Below are positions 28,284 through 37,759 of a stretch of DNA of 64,000 nucleotides, piece after piece. The notes under the pieces were generated by a model, which was not told the origin of the DNA, did not search any database, and saw nothing but the letters and a program-made list of their open reading frames with translations. The position numbers and the translations under genes were made by a program. Position 1 is the stretch's first letter. Every line of letters starts with the position of its first letter. This DNA comes from Betaproteobacteria bacterium (GTDB taxonomy: Bacteria; Pseudomonadota; Gammaproteobacteria; Burkholderiales; SG8-39): assembly GCA_016195915.1 (NCBI GenBank), contig JACPYS010000043.1:62001-126000 (forward strand), read 5' to 3'.

Positions 28284-29569
28284 TGGACGATGTCCCGCTG
28301 TCCGCGGAGTTGGCGCTGCTGGTGGTGATGCTCGCGCTTTCGGCGTTCTTCTCGATCGCCGAAACCAGCATGATGGCGCTCAACCGTTACAAGCTGCGGC
28401 ATCTTGTCTCGCGCGGCCATGGCGGAGCCCGGCGTGCGGCGGAACTGCTCGCGCGTACCGATCGGCTTCTGGGTGCGATCCTGATCGGCAACACCCTGGT
28501 CAGCGCGGGCGCGGCCACGCTGGCGGGGGTGGTCTCGGTGCACTTTCTCGGCGAAGACAAGCTGGCCTACGCGGTCAGCACCGTCGGGATATCGATCTTG
28601 ATCATCGTGTTTTCGGAAATTACCCCGAAGGTCATCGGGGCGACCTACCCCGAGGGCATCGGGCTGCCGCTCGCCTACGTGCTCAAGCCGATGCTGCGGC
28701 TGTTCCTGCCCGCGATCTGGTTCGTCAACCTGTTCGTGCAGCCATTGCTGCGCTTGCTGCGCATCCGTCCGCAGCCGGAGGAGCAGAAGCTCTCGCCGGA
28801 GGAGATCCGTTTCCTGGTGCTCGAATCCTCGAGCTTCATGCCGAAGAAGCACGTGTCGATCCTGCTCAACCTGTTCGACCTCGGCGACATCACGGTGCAG
28901 GACATAATGGTGCCGCGCGTGCGCATCGAATCGATCGATCTGGAAGACCCGCCCGAATCCATTCCGCGCGCATTGACCACCAGCTACCACATGCGCCTGC
29001 CGATATTCCGCGGCGGTACACGCGAAGTCGCCGGCGTTCTGCATCTGCGCAAGGTTCTCGGCGCGCTCCAGGCCGGAGATCTCGACTGGGACAAGCTCGT
29101 CGCGCTGGCCGATGAACCCTACTTCGTTCCCGCCACCACTCCGGTGTTCGCGCAATTGCAGTACTTCCAGGAAAACAGCGAGCGCATCGCTCTCGTGGTC
29201 GATGAGTACGGCGAACTGATGGGCCTGGTGACGCTCGAGGACATCATCGAGGAAATCATCGGCAAGTTCACCACCACGCTGCCGAGCGCGAGCAAGCCCG
29301 CATGGGGCGAGGACGGTTCGATCACGCTCGATGGCGGTACGCCGGTGCGCGAGGTGAACCGGGCCCTGGGACTGAACCTGCCGCTCGACGGCCCCAAGAC
29401 GCTCAACGGGCTCATCCTCGAGCACTTGCAGGATATTCCCGAAGCCGACGTGAGCATCCGCATTGCCGACGTGCGCTTCGAGATCGTGCACGCCCAGGGC
29501 CGTGCCGTAAAGACTGCGCGATTGTTCCGCCCCACCGCGCCGCCAGACGCCTCGCCGAAACCGCTGTGA
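28283..29569 (+). CDS. corE: CNNM/HlyC-CorC family protein (YfjD/CorE-like)
   Basis: 428 residues. The N-terminal DUF21 membrane domain (LLVVMLALSAFFSIAETSMMALN, GNTLVSAGAATLAGVV) is followed by two CBS motifs (DIMVPRVRIESIDLEDPPES and the region ending LVVDEYGELMGLVTLEDIIEEIIG) and a CorC_HlyC C-terminal domain (LDGGTPVREVNRALGLNLP). Family members are linked to magnesium and cobalt transport. The frame is open upstream through ypjD in a shadow; ATG 28283 matches the family start and is coupled to ypjD. Confidence 0.9.
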   Translation: MDDVPLSAELALLVVMLALSAFFSIAETSMMALNRYKLRHLVSRGHGGARRAAELLARTDRLLGAILIGNTLVSAGAATLAGVVSVHFLGEDKLAYAVSTVGISILIIVFSEITPKVIGATYPEGIGLPLAYVLKPMLRLFLPAIWFVNLFVQPLLRLLRIRPQPEEQKLSPEEIRFLVLESSSFMPKKHVSILLNLFDLGDITVQDIMVPRVRIESIDLEDPPESIPRALTTSYHMRLPIFRGGTREVAGVLHLRKVLGALQAGDLDWDKLVALADEPYFVPATTPVFAQLQYFQENSERIALVVDEYGELMGLVTLEDIIEEIIGKFTTTLPSASKPAWGEDGSITLDGGTPVREVNRALGLNLPLDGPKTLNGLILEHLQDIPEADVSIRIADVRFEIVHAQGRAVKTARLFRPTAPPDASPKPL

Positions 29570-29681
29570 ACAAGGTTAATTCTCCTTTTTCTCAATCAGT
29601 TACAGTGTAAACTTGAGCCTTTACAAAGTTTATCCACCGGTGCATGATCGCCTTCACAAAGGCCGGTGAGAGGACACAGGA

Positions 29682-30905
29682 ATGGCCACAGCAACCGCGG
29701 CGACAGTCAAGGTCAAGGAATTTACCTTCAATTGGGAAGGCAAGGACAAGGCCGGCAAGACGGTACGCGGGGAATTGCGCGCGACCGGTGAGGCGGCAGT
29801 CAATGCCGTGCTGCGCCGTCAGGGCATCCTCGTTTCCAAGGTCAAGAAACAGAAGGTCAGCAGCGGCGGCAGCGTCACCGAAAAGGACATTGCCCTGTTC
29901 ACAAGGCAGTTGGCGACAATGATGAAGGCCGGCGTGCCGCTGCTCCAGGCGTTCGACATCGTCGGCAAGGGTGCGTCCAATCCGGCCGTGGCGCGGCTCC
30001 TTGGCACGGTCAAACTCGACGTCGAAACCGGCGCGCCGCTGGCGGTGGCGTTTCGCAAACACCCACTGTATTTCGACACGCTGTTCTGCAACCTGGTGCA
30101 GGCTGGCGAGCAGGCGGGGATCCTCGAGGACCTGCTCGACCGGCTCGCGATCTACAAGGAAAAGACACTCGCGATCAAGTCCAAGATCAAGTCCGCGCTT
30201 TTCTATCCGGTCGCGATCATCGCGGTGGCATTCATCATCACCGCGGTGATCATGATTTTCGTCATCCCGGCTTTCAAGCAGGTGTTCGCCAGTTTCGGCG
30301 CGGACCTGCCCGGACCGACCTTGGTGGTAATGGCGATTTCCGAGGTCTTCGTTAAGTACTGGTACATGATTTTCGGTATCGTCGGCGGCGGAATCTACGG
30401 CTTTCTGGAAGCTTGGAAGCGCTCGGTCGCGGTGCAGATCCTCATGGACCGGATCATGCTGAAGATGCCGGTATTCGGCCACCTGATCCGGATCGCCACC
30501 ATCGCGCGCTGGACACGCACGCTCTCGACCATGTTCGCCGCGGGCGTTCCGCTGGTCGAAGCGCTCGACTCCGTCGGCGGCGCCTCGGGCAACTACGTCT
30601 ACACGATGGCAACCAAGCAGATCCAGGCGGAGGTTTCGACAGGCTCGTCTCTGGTGCTGGCGATGCAGAACACCAATGTGTTCCCGAGCATGGTGTTGCA
30701 GATGTGCATGATCGGCGAGGAAACCGGCGCGCTCGACGCGATGCTCGGCAAGGTGGCGGATTTCTTCGAGCAGGAGGTCGACGACGCGGTGGAAGCACTC
30801 TCGAGCCTCATGGAACCGATCATCATGGTGGTGCTCGGTACGCTGATCGGCGGCATGGTGATCGCAATGTACCTGCCGATTTTCAAGATGGGCCAGGCGG
30901 TCTGA
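29682..30905 (+). CDS. pilC: Type IV pilus inner membrane platform protein PilC
   Basis: 407 residues with two T2SSF domains, each ending in a long hydrophobic stretch (YPVAIIAVAFIITAVIMIFVIPAF and IIMVVLGTLIGGMVIAMYLPIF). Marks are FTRQLATMMKAGVPLLQAFDIVGKG and RTLSTMFAAGVPLVEALDSVGGASGN. It anchors the pilus assembly ATPase at the inner membrane. AGGA lies about 7 bases before the ATG. The gene usually found just upstream, pilB, is absent; only 112 bases separate it from corE. Confidence 0.94.
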   Translation: MATATAATVKVKEFTFNWEGKDKAGKTVRGELRATGEAAVNAVLRRQGILVSKVKKQKVSSGGSVTEKDIALFTRQLATMMKAGVPLLQAFDIVGKGASNPAVARLLGTVKLDVETGAPLAVAFRKHPLYFDTLFCNLVQAGEQAGILEDLLDRLAIYKEKTLAIKSKIKSALFYPVAIIAVAFIITAVIMIFVIPAFKQVFASFGADLPGPTLVVMAISEVFVKYWYMIFGIVGGGIYGFLEAWKRSVAVQILMDRIMLKMPVFGHLIRIATIARWTRTLSTMFAAGVPLVEALDSVGGASGNYVYTMATKQIQAEVSTGSSLVLAMQNTNVFPSMVLQMCMIGEETGALDAMLGKVADFFEQEVDDAVEALSSLMEPIIMVVLGTLIGGMVIAMYLPIFKMGQAV

Positions 30906-30969
30906 GGCTGCGCGCTCGACGCCATTCCGGGCCGCGCACGGCACCGCGCGGCCTTCCCTCATTAGGCCC

Positions 30970-31836
30970 ATGCTGAACGTCCTCTCGGACCCGGTCTGGT
31001 TTGTCTCGGTGGCGACGATTGCCGGGCTTTGCATCGGAAGCTTTCTCAACGTCGTAATTCATCGCCTGCCGAAGATGATGGAGCGCGAATGTCGGGCGCA
31101 GTGTGAAGAGCTGTCCGGTGCATTGCCGAAACCCGCTGCGAGCGCGGCCGAGCGCTACAACCTGATGGTTCCACGTTCCCGGTGCCCGGCGTGCAACCAC
31201 GGGATCACCGCCTTTGAAAATGTACCGTTGCTGAGCTTCGCGATCCTGCGGGGGAAATGTTCCGCCTGCGGCGCGAGGATTGGCTTGCGCTACCCGGTGA
31301 TCGAACTTTGCGGCGGCGCTCTGGCGGGGTACTGCGCTGCGCGCTACGGTCTGGCCCCTGCGGCGCTCGGCGCAATGCTGTTCGGCTGGAGCATGCTCGC
31401 GCTTGCGGCAATCGACGCCGATACTCAGCTGCTGCCGGACGACATCACGCTGCCGTTGCTCTGGGTGGGGCTCCTGTTCAATCTATACGGGATTTTTGCG
31501 CCCCTCCCGAGCGCATTGATCGGGGCGGTCGCGGGGTATCTTGCGCTGTGGTCGGTCTACTGGCTGTTCAAAATTGCCACCGGCAAGGAAGGCATGGGCT
31601 ACGGCGATTTCAAGCTGCTCGCCGCGATCGGCGCCTGGCTTGGCTGGCAGGCCTTGCCACTGGTAATTCTGCTCTCCTCTGCGGTCGCTGCGGTGGTCGG
31701 CATCCTCCTCATGAGCGTCGCGAGGCGCGCGCGCGACCATCCGATCCCGTTCGGTCCGTACCTCGCGGCCGCCGGCGTGATCGCGATGTTCTGGGGCCCG
31801 CAGATCACGCAGTGGTACCTGCCGCTTCTCAGGTAG
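30970..31836 (+). CDS. pilD: Prepilin peptidase/N-methyltransferase PilD
   Basis: 288 residues, polytopic. It cleaves and N-methylates type IV prepilins. The two cytoplasmic CxxC pairs (RCPACNHG, KCSACGARIG) and the two catalytic aspartates (AIDADTQLLPDDITLPLLW and GEG-type GKEGMGYGDFKLLAAIGAWLG) are present. An unusually long first loop with a C-R-A-Q-C motif lies at about residues 37-60. It is 64 bases after pilC and is followed by coaE, as in many proteobacteria. Confidence 0.94.
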   Translation: MLNVLSDPVWFVSVATIAGLCIGSFLNVVIHRLPKMMERECRAQCEELSGALPKPAASAAERYNLMVPRSRCPACNHGITAFENVPLLSFAILRGKCSACGARIGLRYPVIELCGGALAGYCAARYGLAPAALGAMLFGWSMLALAAIDADTQLLPDDITLPLLWVGLLFNLYGIFAPLPSALIGAVAGYLALWSVYWLFKIATGKEGMGYGDFKLLAAIGAWLGWQALPLVILLSSAVAAVVGILLMSVARRARDHPIPFGPYLAAAGVIAMFWGPQITQWYLPLLR

Positions 31837-31848
31837 GCGGCGCGGAAC

Positions 31849-32460
31849 ATGGCGTTTGTCGTGGGATTGACCGGCGGGATCGGCAGCGGCAAGAGCCGCG
31901 CTGCAGACGCTTTCGCGGCGCTCGGCGCAGAGGTCGTCGATACCGATGCGATCGCCCATCAGCTGACGGCGCCCGGCGGCGCCGCTCTCGGCGCGATCGT
32001 GGAAACCTTCGGCGCAGAGGCGCTCGGTGCCGACGGCGCAATGGATCGATCCCGGATGCGCGAGCGCGTGTTTCGCGATCCGGCGGCCCGGCAGCAGCTC
32101 GAGGCCATCCTGCATCCGATGATCCGCATCGAGTCTCAGCGTCGCGTCGCCGCGGCAAGAGCGCCCTACGTGGTTCTTGTCGTCCCGCTGCTGGTTGAGT
32201 CTCCCGGCTATCGCGACCGCGTAAAGCGGGTCCTGGTGGTGGATTGCCCGGAGGAACAGCAGCTCGGGCGGGTCGGTACGCGCAGCAATCTGGCCCCAGC
32301 CGAGGTGCGACGCATCATTGCGACACAGGTGCCGCGGGCGCGGCGCCTGGCCGCCGCAGACGACGTGATCGACAATTCAGGCGATATCGAGGCGCTCGAG
32401 GCGCAGGTGCTGGGGCTGCACCGGAGGTACCTCGAACTCGCCCGCGCTGCGCAAAGCTGA
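31849..32460 (+). CDS. coaE: Dephospho-CoA kinase
   Basis: 203 residues. Last step of CoA synthesis. Marks are the P-loop GLTGGIGSGKSRAADAF, VVDTDAIAHQLTAPGG and VVLVVPLLVESPGYRDRVKRVLVVDCPEEQQ. It lies 12 bases after pilD. Confidence 0.95.
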   Translation: MAFVVGLTGGIGSGKSRAADAFAALGAEVVDTDAIAHQLTAPGGAALGAIVETFGAEALGADGAMDRSRMRERVFRDPAARQQLEAILHPMIRIESQRRVAAARAPYVVLVVPLLVESPGYRDRVKRVLVVDCPEEQQLGRVGTRSNLAPAEVRRIIATQVPRARRLAAADDVIDNSGDIEALEAQVLGLHRRYLELARAAQS

Positions 32461-32551
32461 GAATCTCGGTTGTCAGCGATCTCCAAATGCCTCAAAATTC
32501 AGCGATTTTCCGCCTCATCGGGAAGCCGGCGAGAAACGGGCACGCGCGGTC

Positions 32552-33310
32552 GTGATCATCTACGAATATCCCCTCAACGAGCGCATCCGCACTCTGCTGC
32601 GCCTGGAGGATCTGTTCGAGCGGTCGCGCAGCTTTCTCCAGCGCGCCGAGCCTCACGACCACCACGTTGCACTGCTCACCCTGTTCGAGATCCTCGAGGT
32701 TGCCTCGCGTGCGGACCTCAAATCGGACCTGTTGCAGGAACTCGAACGGCAGAAACAGGTGCTGCTCGCATTTCGGAACAACCCCGACATCTCGGAAGAT
32801 GCGCTATCGGAGGTACTTGCTGACATCGAGCGCGCGTCGACGTCGCTTTTCGGCATGACCGGGCGCATCGGCCAGTACCTGCGTGAGAATGAATGGCTGA
32901 TGTCGATCAAGCAGCGCACCGGCATCCCGGGCGGCGCGTGCGAATTCGATCTGCCGTCGTACCATTTCTGGCTGCACCGCCCGGCTGAAGAGCGGCTTGC
33001 CCAGCTGGTGCGCTGGACCAGCCCGCTGTACCCGTTGCGCGACGGCACGGCGATCATCCTGCGCATCCTGCGCGAGTCGGGCAAGCCCACGCAGATGGTC
33101 GCACCGCAGGGCGCCTTTCAGCAGATGCTCGGCGGGCGAGTGGCGCAGATGATGCGCGTGCGGCTGGAGGACTCCGTGGCCTGCGTGCCGGAAATCAGCG
33201 CCAACAAATACGTGCTCAACATCCGTTTCCTCGCCCAGGGCACGGATGAGCCGCGCTCGCGGATTGCGGAAACGGACGTGGCTTTTGAGCTGACGTTCTG
33301 TAACCTGTAG
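32552..33310 (+). CDS. zapD: Cell division protein ZapD
   Basis: 252 residues. ZapD cross-links FtsZ filaments. Marks are IIYEYPLNERIRTLLRLEDLFER at the start, FRNNPDISEDALSEVL, WLMSIKQRTGIPGGACEFDLPSYHFWLH and a C-terminal beta-rich domain. The start is GTG 32552. yacG (DNA gyrase inhibitor), its common downstream neighbour, is absent. Confidence 0.94.
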   Translation: MIIYEYPLNERIRTLLRLEDLFERSRSFLQRAEPHDHHVALLTLFEILEVASRADLKSDLLQELERQKQVLLAFRNNPDISEDALSEVLADIERASTSLFGMTGRIGQYLRENEWLMSIKQRTGIPGGACEFDLPSYHFWLHRPAEERLAQLVRWTSPLYPLRDGTAIILRILRESGKPTQMVAPQGAFQQMLGGRVAQMMRVRLEDSVACVPEISANKYVLNIRFLAQGTDEPRSRIAETDVAFELTFCNL

Positions 33311-33396
33311 CCCTGTCCGTTAATACCCGCTGTCATCTGGGTGCTCTGGTCGTGGGCCTGATGTCGTTTCGTTCTTGACCACATCGGATCGCCCCA

Positions 33397-33861
33397 TCAA
33401 GACTTGCGACCTCTCCTCGCTCCTTGCTTGTCGAGTTGCTCCAAACGGACTCGGGCTTCCCTCTTGCCGATGCCACGCAGGGCTGCAAGCGTCGCGAGCT
33501 GCTCTCTGCGCGGGCGGGCCGCCTCGTGCTCCCAGTCATAGACTGACTTGGCGCTCACACCGGCCAACCGCCCGTAGTCCGCAGCCGAAAGGCCGAGACG
33601 CTCGCGTTGCGAACGAAGTGCTTTGGGCACGAATCGCACCCGTTTCTCGGTGGAACTATCCGACGGGACCGCAGCATAGTTGAGCACTTTGACCTGCAGC
33701 AGCGAAAACTGGCGTTCGAACTTCGCCACTTTGCGCTTCAACGCGGCAATATCTCGCCGGTATTGTGCAGACGCCTTCTTCATCCCTTTCACTTGACCGC
33801 GAATCTCCCTGCGGGCAAGCCTCGAGATCTCCTGTTTCAGTACGACGCCAATGTTTGGCAT
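33397..33861 (-). CDS. XRE-type helix-turn-helix regulator with coiled N-terminus
   Basis: About 154 residues from ATG 33861 (an earlier ATG at 33891 is possible). The N-terminal half is basic and predicted helical (ASAQYRRDIAALKRKVAKFERQF). The C-terminal part has an HTH of the Cro/XRE type (LRSQRERLGLSAADYGRLAGVSAKSVYDWEHEAARPR). The target is unknown. The region looks less GC-rich than its neighbours and sits where yacG would be expected, which suggests insertion. Confidence 0.75.
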   Translation of the reverse strand: MPNIGVVLKQEISRLARREIRGQVKGMKKASAQYRRDIAALKRKVAKFERQFSLLQVKVLNYAAVPSDSSTEKRVRFVPKALRSQRERLGLSAADYGRLAGVSAKSVYDWEHEAARPRREQLATLAALRGIGKREARVRLEQLDKQGARRGRKS

Positions 33862-33918
33862 GCTTTTCCTTTCGTTCGTGGTGTGCGCCAACTTTCTAAC
33901 CTGTAGCGTCGCGCGCCG

Positions 33919-34680
33919 CTACGGCTGCTGCTGCCTGAGAAAAATCTTCTGCATGCCGCCGATCCAGCGGTCGTAATTGCCGGCCTTGGCGCGCAGGTAC
34001 TCGAGCACCTGCGGGTGCGGCAGGATGAGAAATGTTTCCCGCGCCATCACCTTGACAATTTCGTCGGCGACCTGTTCTGCCGTCAGAGCGCCGTCGACGC
34101 CAGCGGAACCTGTCCCCTTGTACATTCCTGTAAGAACCGCCTGGGGGCACAGGCAAGAAACGCACAGGCCGCGACGCCCGTAGGCGATCGCCAGCCATTC
34201 GGCGAACGCGACGGCGCCGTGCTTGGTCACGCCGTAGGGCGCCGACTCGACGATATTGAGCAGGCCCGCGGCGGATGCCGTGACCAGGAAGTAGCCCCCC
34301 TCGCGCTCGATCATCTTCTCGACCACTGCCCGCGCAGCCCACACATGCGCCATGACGTGGATCTTCCAGTGCTGCTCCCACGCCTCGTCGGACGTCTCCA
34401 GGCCGCCACGGGAAATGATCCCCGCATTGGAGAAAAAAACATCGATGCGTCCGCACTTCGCCTCGGCTTCCGCTACCAGCCGCTTGATGTCCTCTTCTTT
34501 GCTGACGTCGCAGGTAACGGCAAGGCCGCCGGTTTCTGTAGCCACCGGAGATAGCCCTTCTGCATTCAGATCCGCGACGACAATTCCCGCCGCACCTTCG
34601 CGCGCAAAGCGCAGTGCGGCGGCACGGCCAATGCCGCTCGCAGCTCCCGTGATCACCGCAATTTTTCCTTTGATATCCAT
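33919..34680 (-). CDS. Short-chain dehydrogenase/reductase, substrate unknown
   Basis: 253 residues, classical SDR. NAD(P)-binding TGAASGIG at residues 11-18, SNAG at about 84-87, catalytic Ser136, Tyr149 and Lys153 (YGVTK). Asp37 in VVADLNAEG suggests NAD rather than NADP preference. The substrate cannot be assigned. It lies 18 bases after the Nudix-TenI gene stop and upstream of the XRE gene, both on the same strand. Confidence 0.88.
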   Translation of the reverse strand: MDIKGKIAVITGAASGIGRAAALRFAREGAAGIVVADLNAEGLSPVATETGGLAVTCDVSKEEDIKRLVAEAEAKCGRIDVFFSNAGIISRGGLETSDEAWEQHWKIHVMAHVWAARAVVEKMIEREGGYFLVTASAAGLLNIVESAPYGVTKHGAVAFAEWLAIAYGRRGLCVSCLCPQAVLTGMYKGTGSAGVDGALTAEQVADEIVKVMARETFLILPHPQVLEYLRAKAGNYDRWIGGMQKIFLRQQQP

Positions 34681-34698
34681 TTCAGTTCATCCCTTGTT

Positions 34699-35628
34699 CT
34701 AGCCCGTTTCCCAACTACCGCGGATCATCGCCAAGCCGTGCGCACCGAACATCCAGGCGCGCTCCATGTCCTCTGGACGCATCCCCCCGATCGCGTAAAT
34801 CGGCAGGGGCGCACCGCGCGCAATCTCGCCGAACCCCTCCCAGCCAAGTGTACGCGCACCCGGATGGGACGCAGTATCCCGCACCGGCCCGATGACCGCA
34901 AAATCACACTCGAGCCGCGCCGCCTGCTCGAATTCTTCAGCGCTATGGCACGAAGCCGCGCACATCATGCCCACCGGTCGCGCGGTCGCGAGCATGAGCG
35001 CGTCCGACGGCAGGTGCACCCCATCGGCGCCAAGAGAGCGCGCAAGCGTCTCCTCGCCGTTCACCATAACGCGCGCTCCGTGACGATGCGCGGCATCGAC
35101 CACGCGGCACGCGAATGCGGCTCGATCCGATATCGTCTTGTCGCGCAACTGCACCATTCGCAGCCCCGTTGCAAGGCGTGCTTCCAGCCGGCCGAGGAAA
35201 GCGTCAACACCCATTGTCTCAGCGTCGGATACGGCGTACTCGTGGGGCAGCGCGAGTGAGCGCAACACCGGCGCGTTCGCCGGCAGCATTGGTCCAACCT
35301 TCGCTGCGCCTGGCAGCTGCCAGGTAAACGCCTGCCCCTCGCGCCCGTGCGGCTCGCCGCGAATCTCGAGGACACGGAAGAAATGCAGCCGCACAGTGGC
35401 GTGGGCATAGGTGAACACGCGAGTGAGCCACGGGTACGCGCGCACCACATCGATGCCCAGTTCCTCGTGCAACTCGCGCGCAAGCGCGCGCTCGGGCGCC
35501 TCGCCTGCCTCGATCTTGCCTCCGGGGAATTCCCACCAGCCTGCGTACACCTTGCCCGGCGGGCGCTGCGCGAGCAGGAAAGCGCCGTCAGCGCGCAGGA
35601 CCACCGCCGCAGCAACATCGACGACCAC
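34699..35628 (-). CDS. Nudix hydrolase (MutT-like) fused to a thiamine-phosphate-synthase-like domain
   Basis: 309 residues. The N-terminal Nudix domain (about 1-130) has the full box GGKIEAGEAPERALARELHE-E-L-G-I and the MutT-like start VAAAVVLRADGAFLLAQRP. The C-terminal domain (about 140-309) is TenI/ThiE-like (GLRMVQLRDKTISDRAAF, GADGVHLPSDAL, DFAVIGPVRDTASHPGA, IYAIGGMRPEDMERA). This fusion is common in proteobacteria; the MutT part probably sanitises oxidised nucleotides and the role of the TenI part is unclear. It ends just before the SDR gene and starts 6 bases after the DUF815 ATPase. Confidence 0.9.
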   Translation of the reverse strand: MVVDVAAAVVLRADGAFLLAQRPPGKVYAGWWEFPGGKIEAGEAPERALARELHEELGIDVVRAYPWLTRVFTYAHATVRLHFFRVLEIRGEPHGREGQAFTWQLPGAAKVGPMLPANAPVLRSLALPHEYAVSDAETMGVDAFLGRLEARLATGLRMVQLRDKTISDRAAFACRVVDAAHRHGARVMVNGEETLARSLGADGVHLPSDALMLATARPVGMMCAASCHSAEEFEQAARLECDFAVIGPVRDTASHPGARTLGWEGFGEIARGAPLPIYAIGGMRPEDMERAWMFGAHGLAMIRGSWETG

Positions 35629-35634
35629 GCGGGA

Positions 35635-36525
35635 CTACTTCTTGCCCCGGCCGACGTGTCGGCCCGCCCAGTCGCGCGCGAACTGGAACCCGACTCGGCC
35701 GCTCCTCGATCCACGCTGCAGCGACCACTGCAGCGCTTCCTCGCGCGCCGCCTCGATTTCACGCGTGCCGCAACCGAAGCTCCCGAGCCAGTGCCTGACG
35801 ATCGCGAGGTATTCGTCCTGGTCGAACGGGTAGAACGACACCCACAACCCGAATCGCTCGGAGAGCGAGATCTTCTCTTCGACGGTTTCGCCCGGGTGGA
35901 TCTCCTCGCCGACGTACCTGGTTTCGAGGTTTTCCTGCATGTATTCCGGCATCAGGTGACGCCGGTTGGAGGTGGCATAGATCAGCAGATTGTCAGAGGT
36001 CGTCGAGATCGAGCCGTCGAGCGCCACCTTGAGGGCGATATACCCCGGCTCGCCCGACTCGAAAGTGAGGTCGTCGCAGAACAGCATGAATCGCTCGGGC
36101 CGCTCGGCGATCAGGTCCACGATCGCGGGAAGGTCGACGAGGTCGTTCTTCTCGATCTCGATCAGGCGCAGGCCGCGCGCGGCATACTTGCTGAGCAGGC
36201 CCTTGACGATGGACGACTTGCCGGTGCCCCGCGCGCCGGTGAGTAGCGCGTTGTTCGCGGGTCTGCCTTCAATGAACTGGCGGGTATTCTGCTCGACCCT
36301 GCGGATCTGCGCGCCAATGCCCTGCAGGTCGGACAGATCCATGCGATGTACGTGCCGCACCGGCTGCAGCCGGCCGCGTGTCCCGGAAAGCCCGCCAGTC
36401 TTGCGCCAGCGAAAGGCGACGCTTGCCTTCCAGTCGATCGGCGGCGCGGGGGGCGCCAGTTGCTGCTCGATGCGCGCAAGCACGCCGTCGAGGCGCGCAA
36501 GCACCTGCTCCAGGTCGGTCTTCAT
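35635..36525 (-). CDS. DUF815 family AAA-type ATPase
   Basis: About 296 residues. Walker A is LLTGARGTGKSSIVKGLL, and a Walker B-like stretch is FMLFCDDLTFESGEPGY; YATSNRRHLMPEYMQEN is typical of the family. The biochemical role is not established. ATG 36525 overlaps the argJ stop by one base (TGATG); the frame is open a little further upstream. Confidence 0.87.
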   Translation of the reverse strand: MKTDLEQVLARLDGVLARIEQQLAPPAPPIDWKASVAFRWRKTGGLSGTRGRLQPVRHVHRMDLSDLQGIGAQIRRVEQNTRQFIEGRPANNALLTGARGTGKSSIVKGLLSKYAARGLRLIEIEKNDLVDLPAIVDLIAERPERFMLFCDDLTFESGEPGYIALKVALDGSISTTSDNLLIYATSNRRHLMPEYMQENLETRYVGEEIHPGETVEEKISLSERFGLWVSFYPFDQDEYLAIVRHWLGSFGCGTREIEAAREEALQWSLQRGSRSGRVGFQFARDWAGRHVGRGKK

Positions 36526-37745
36526 CAACTCCGGTACTCCGCGTTGATCTTCACGTAGTCGAAGGAAAGATCGCAGGTCCACAGCGTGGCCTGCGCCGCG
36601 CCGCGGCCGAGCGCTACGCGCACCGAGAATTCGGGTTTTTTCATCGCCGCCACGCCCTGTTCCTCGCGATAATCGGGGTCGCGCCCGCCGCCCCGCGCCA
36701 CGCGCACCGCATCGATGTACAAATCGATCAGCCCGGCCTCGAGGTCATCGATGCCGGCATAGCCGATCGCTGCGAGGATGCGCCCGAGGTTGGGGTCGGA
36801 GGCGAAAAAGGCGGTTTTCACCAGCGGAGAGTGCGCGATCGAGTAACCGATGCGCCGGCACTCTTCTTCGCTGCGCCCCCCTTCGACCTGGATGGTGACG
36901 AACTTTGTCGCCCCTTCGCCGTCGCGCACGATCGATTGCGCAAGCTCGATGGAGACCTCGTTGATCGTCCCGCCCAGCAGGGCAAGATCGTGCTTGCTCT
37001 GCGCGACCACGCCGGATGCGCCGCTCGCGATCAGCACGAACGAATCATTGGTGGAGGTGTCGCCGTCGACGGTAATGCAATTGAATGATCGATCCGTCGC
37101 GTCCCGCAACAGGCGCTCGAGCGCATCCCGCGAGATTCTCGCGTCGGTAGCGACAAATCCGAGCATGGTGGCCATGTTCGGCCGGATCATGCCCGAACCT
37201 TTGGCCATGCCCGTCACGCTGACCTCGCCGCCCGACAGCCGTACGCGGCGCGATACGGCCTTCGGCACCGTGTCGGTCGTCATGATCGCTCCCGCGGCAG
37301 ATGCCCAATTGTCGCCGCGCAAATCGGCATACGCCGCGGGCAATCCGGCGACAATGCGCTCCGCAGGCAGCGGTTCCATGATCACACCGGTGGAAAAGGG
37401 AAGCACCTGGTCGGTTTCGCAGCCAAGCGAGCGCGCCACCGCTTCGCACACTGCCATTGCGCGAGCGAGCCCGTCATTTCCTGTCCCGGCGTTCGCATTG
37501 CCCGTGTTGACCACGAGCGCTCGGACTCCGTGGCGCGTGCCGAGATGACGTCTGGCGATGCCCACCGGGGCCGCGCAAAAGCGATTGCGGGTAAACACCC
37601 CCGCCACGCTCGCGCCCGGCGCGAGGCGTACCAATAGAACATCCTTGCGCTCGGGCTTGCTCACCCCGGCCATCGCGACACCCAGTTCCACGCCAGCCAC
37701 AGGATGGAGTGCTTTCGGATCCGGTGGGAAAAGATTTACCGCCAT
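36525..37745 (-). CDS. argJ: Bifunctional ornithine acetyltransferase/N-acetylglutamate synthase
   Basis: About 406 residues. Recycles the acetyl group in arginine synthesis. The autoprocessing site is Thr in NMATMLGF, which splits the protein into alpha and beta chains; other marks are [22 protein letters not shown] and [10 protein letters not shown]. The end [10 protein letters not shown] is typical. ATG 37745 gives the family start; it is 14 bases after secA. Confidence 0.95.
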   Translation of the reverse strand: MAVNLFPPDPKALHPVAGVELGVAMAGVSKPERKDVLLVRLAPGASVAGVFTRNRFCAAPVGIARRHLGTRHGVRALVVNTGNANAGTGNDGLARAMAVCEAVARSLGCETDQVLPFSTGVIMEPLPAERIVAGLPAAYADLRGDNWASAAGAIMTTDTVPKAVSRRVRLSGGEVSVTGMAKGSGMIRPNMATMLGFVATDARISRDALERLLRDATDRSFNCITVDGDTSTNDSFVLIASGASGVVAQSKHDLALLGGTINEVSIELAQSIVRDGEGATKFVTIQVEGGRSEEECRRIGYSIAHSPLVKTAFFASDPNLGRILAAIGYAGIDDLEAGLIDLYIDAVRVARGGGRDPDYREEQGVAAMKKPEFSVRVALGRGAAQATLWTCDLSFDYVKINAEYRS

Positions 37746-37759
37746 CGTTCTCGTTAGTT

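Noticed and set aside
36846-37548. Plus-strand open frames opposite argJ and other long genes
   Set aside because: Low-information shadow translations rich in Arg, Ser and Pro without family motifs, typical of antisense frames in high-GC genes.
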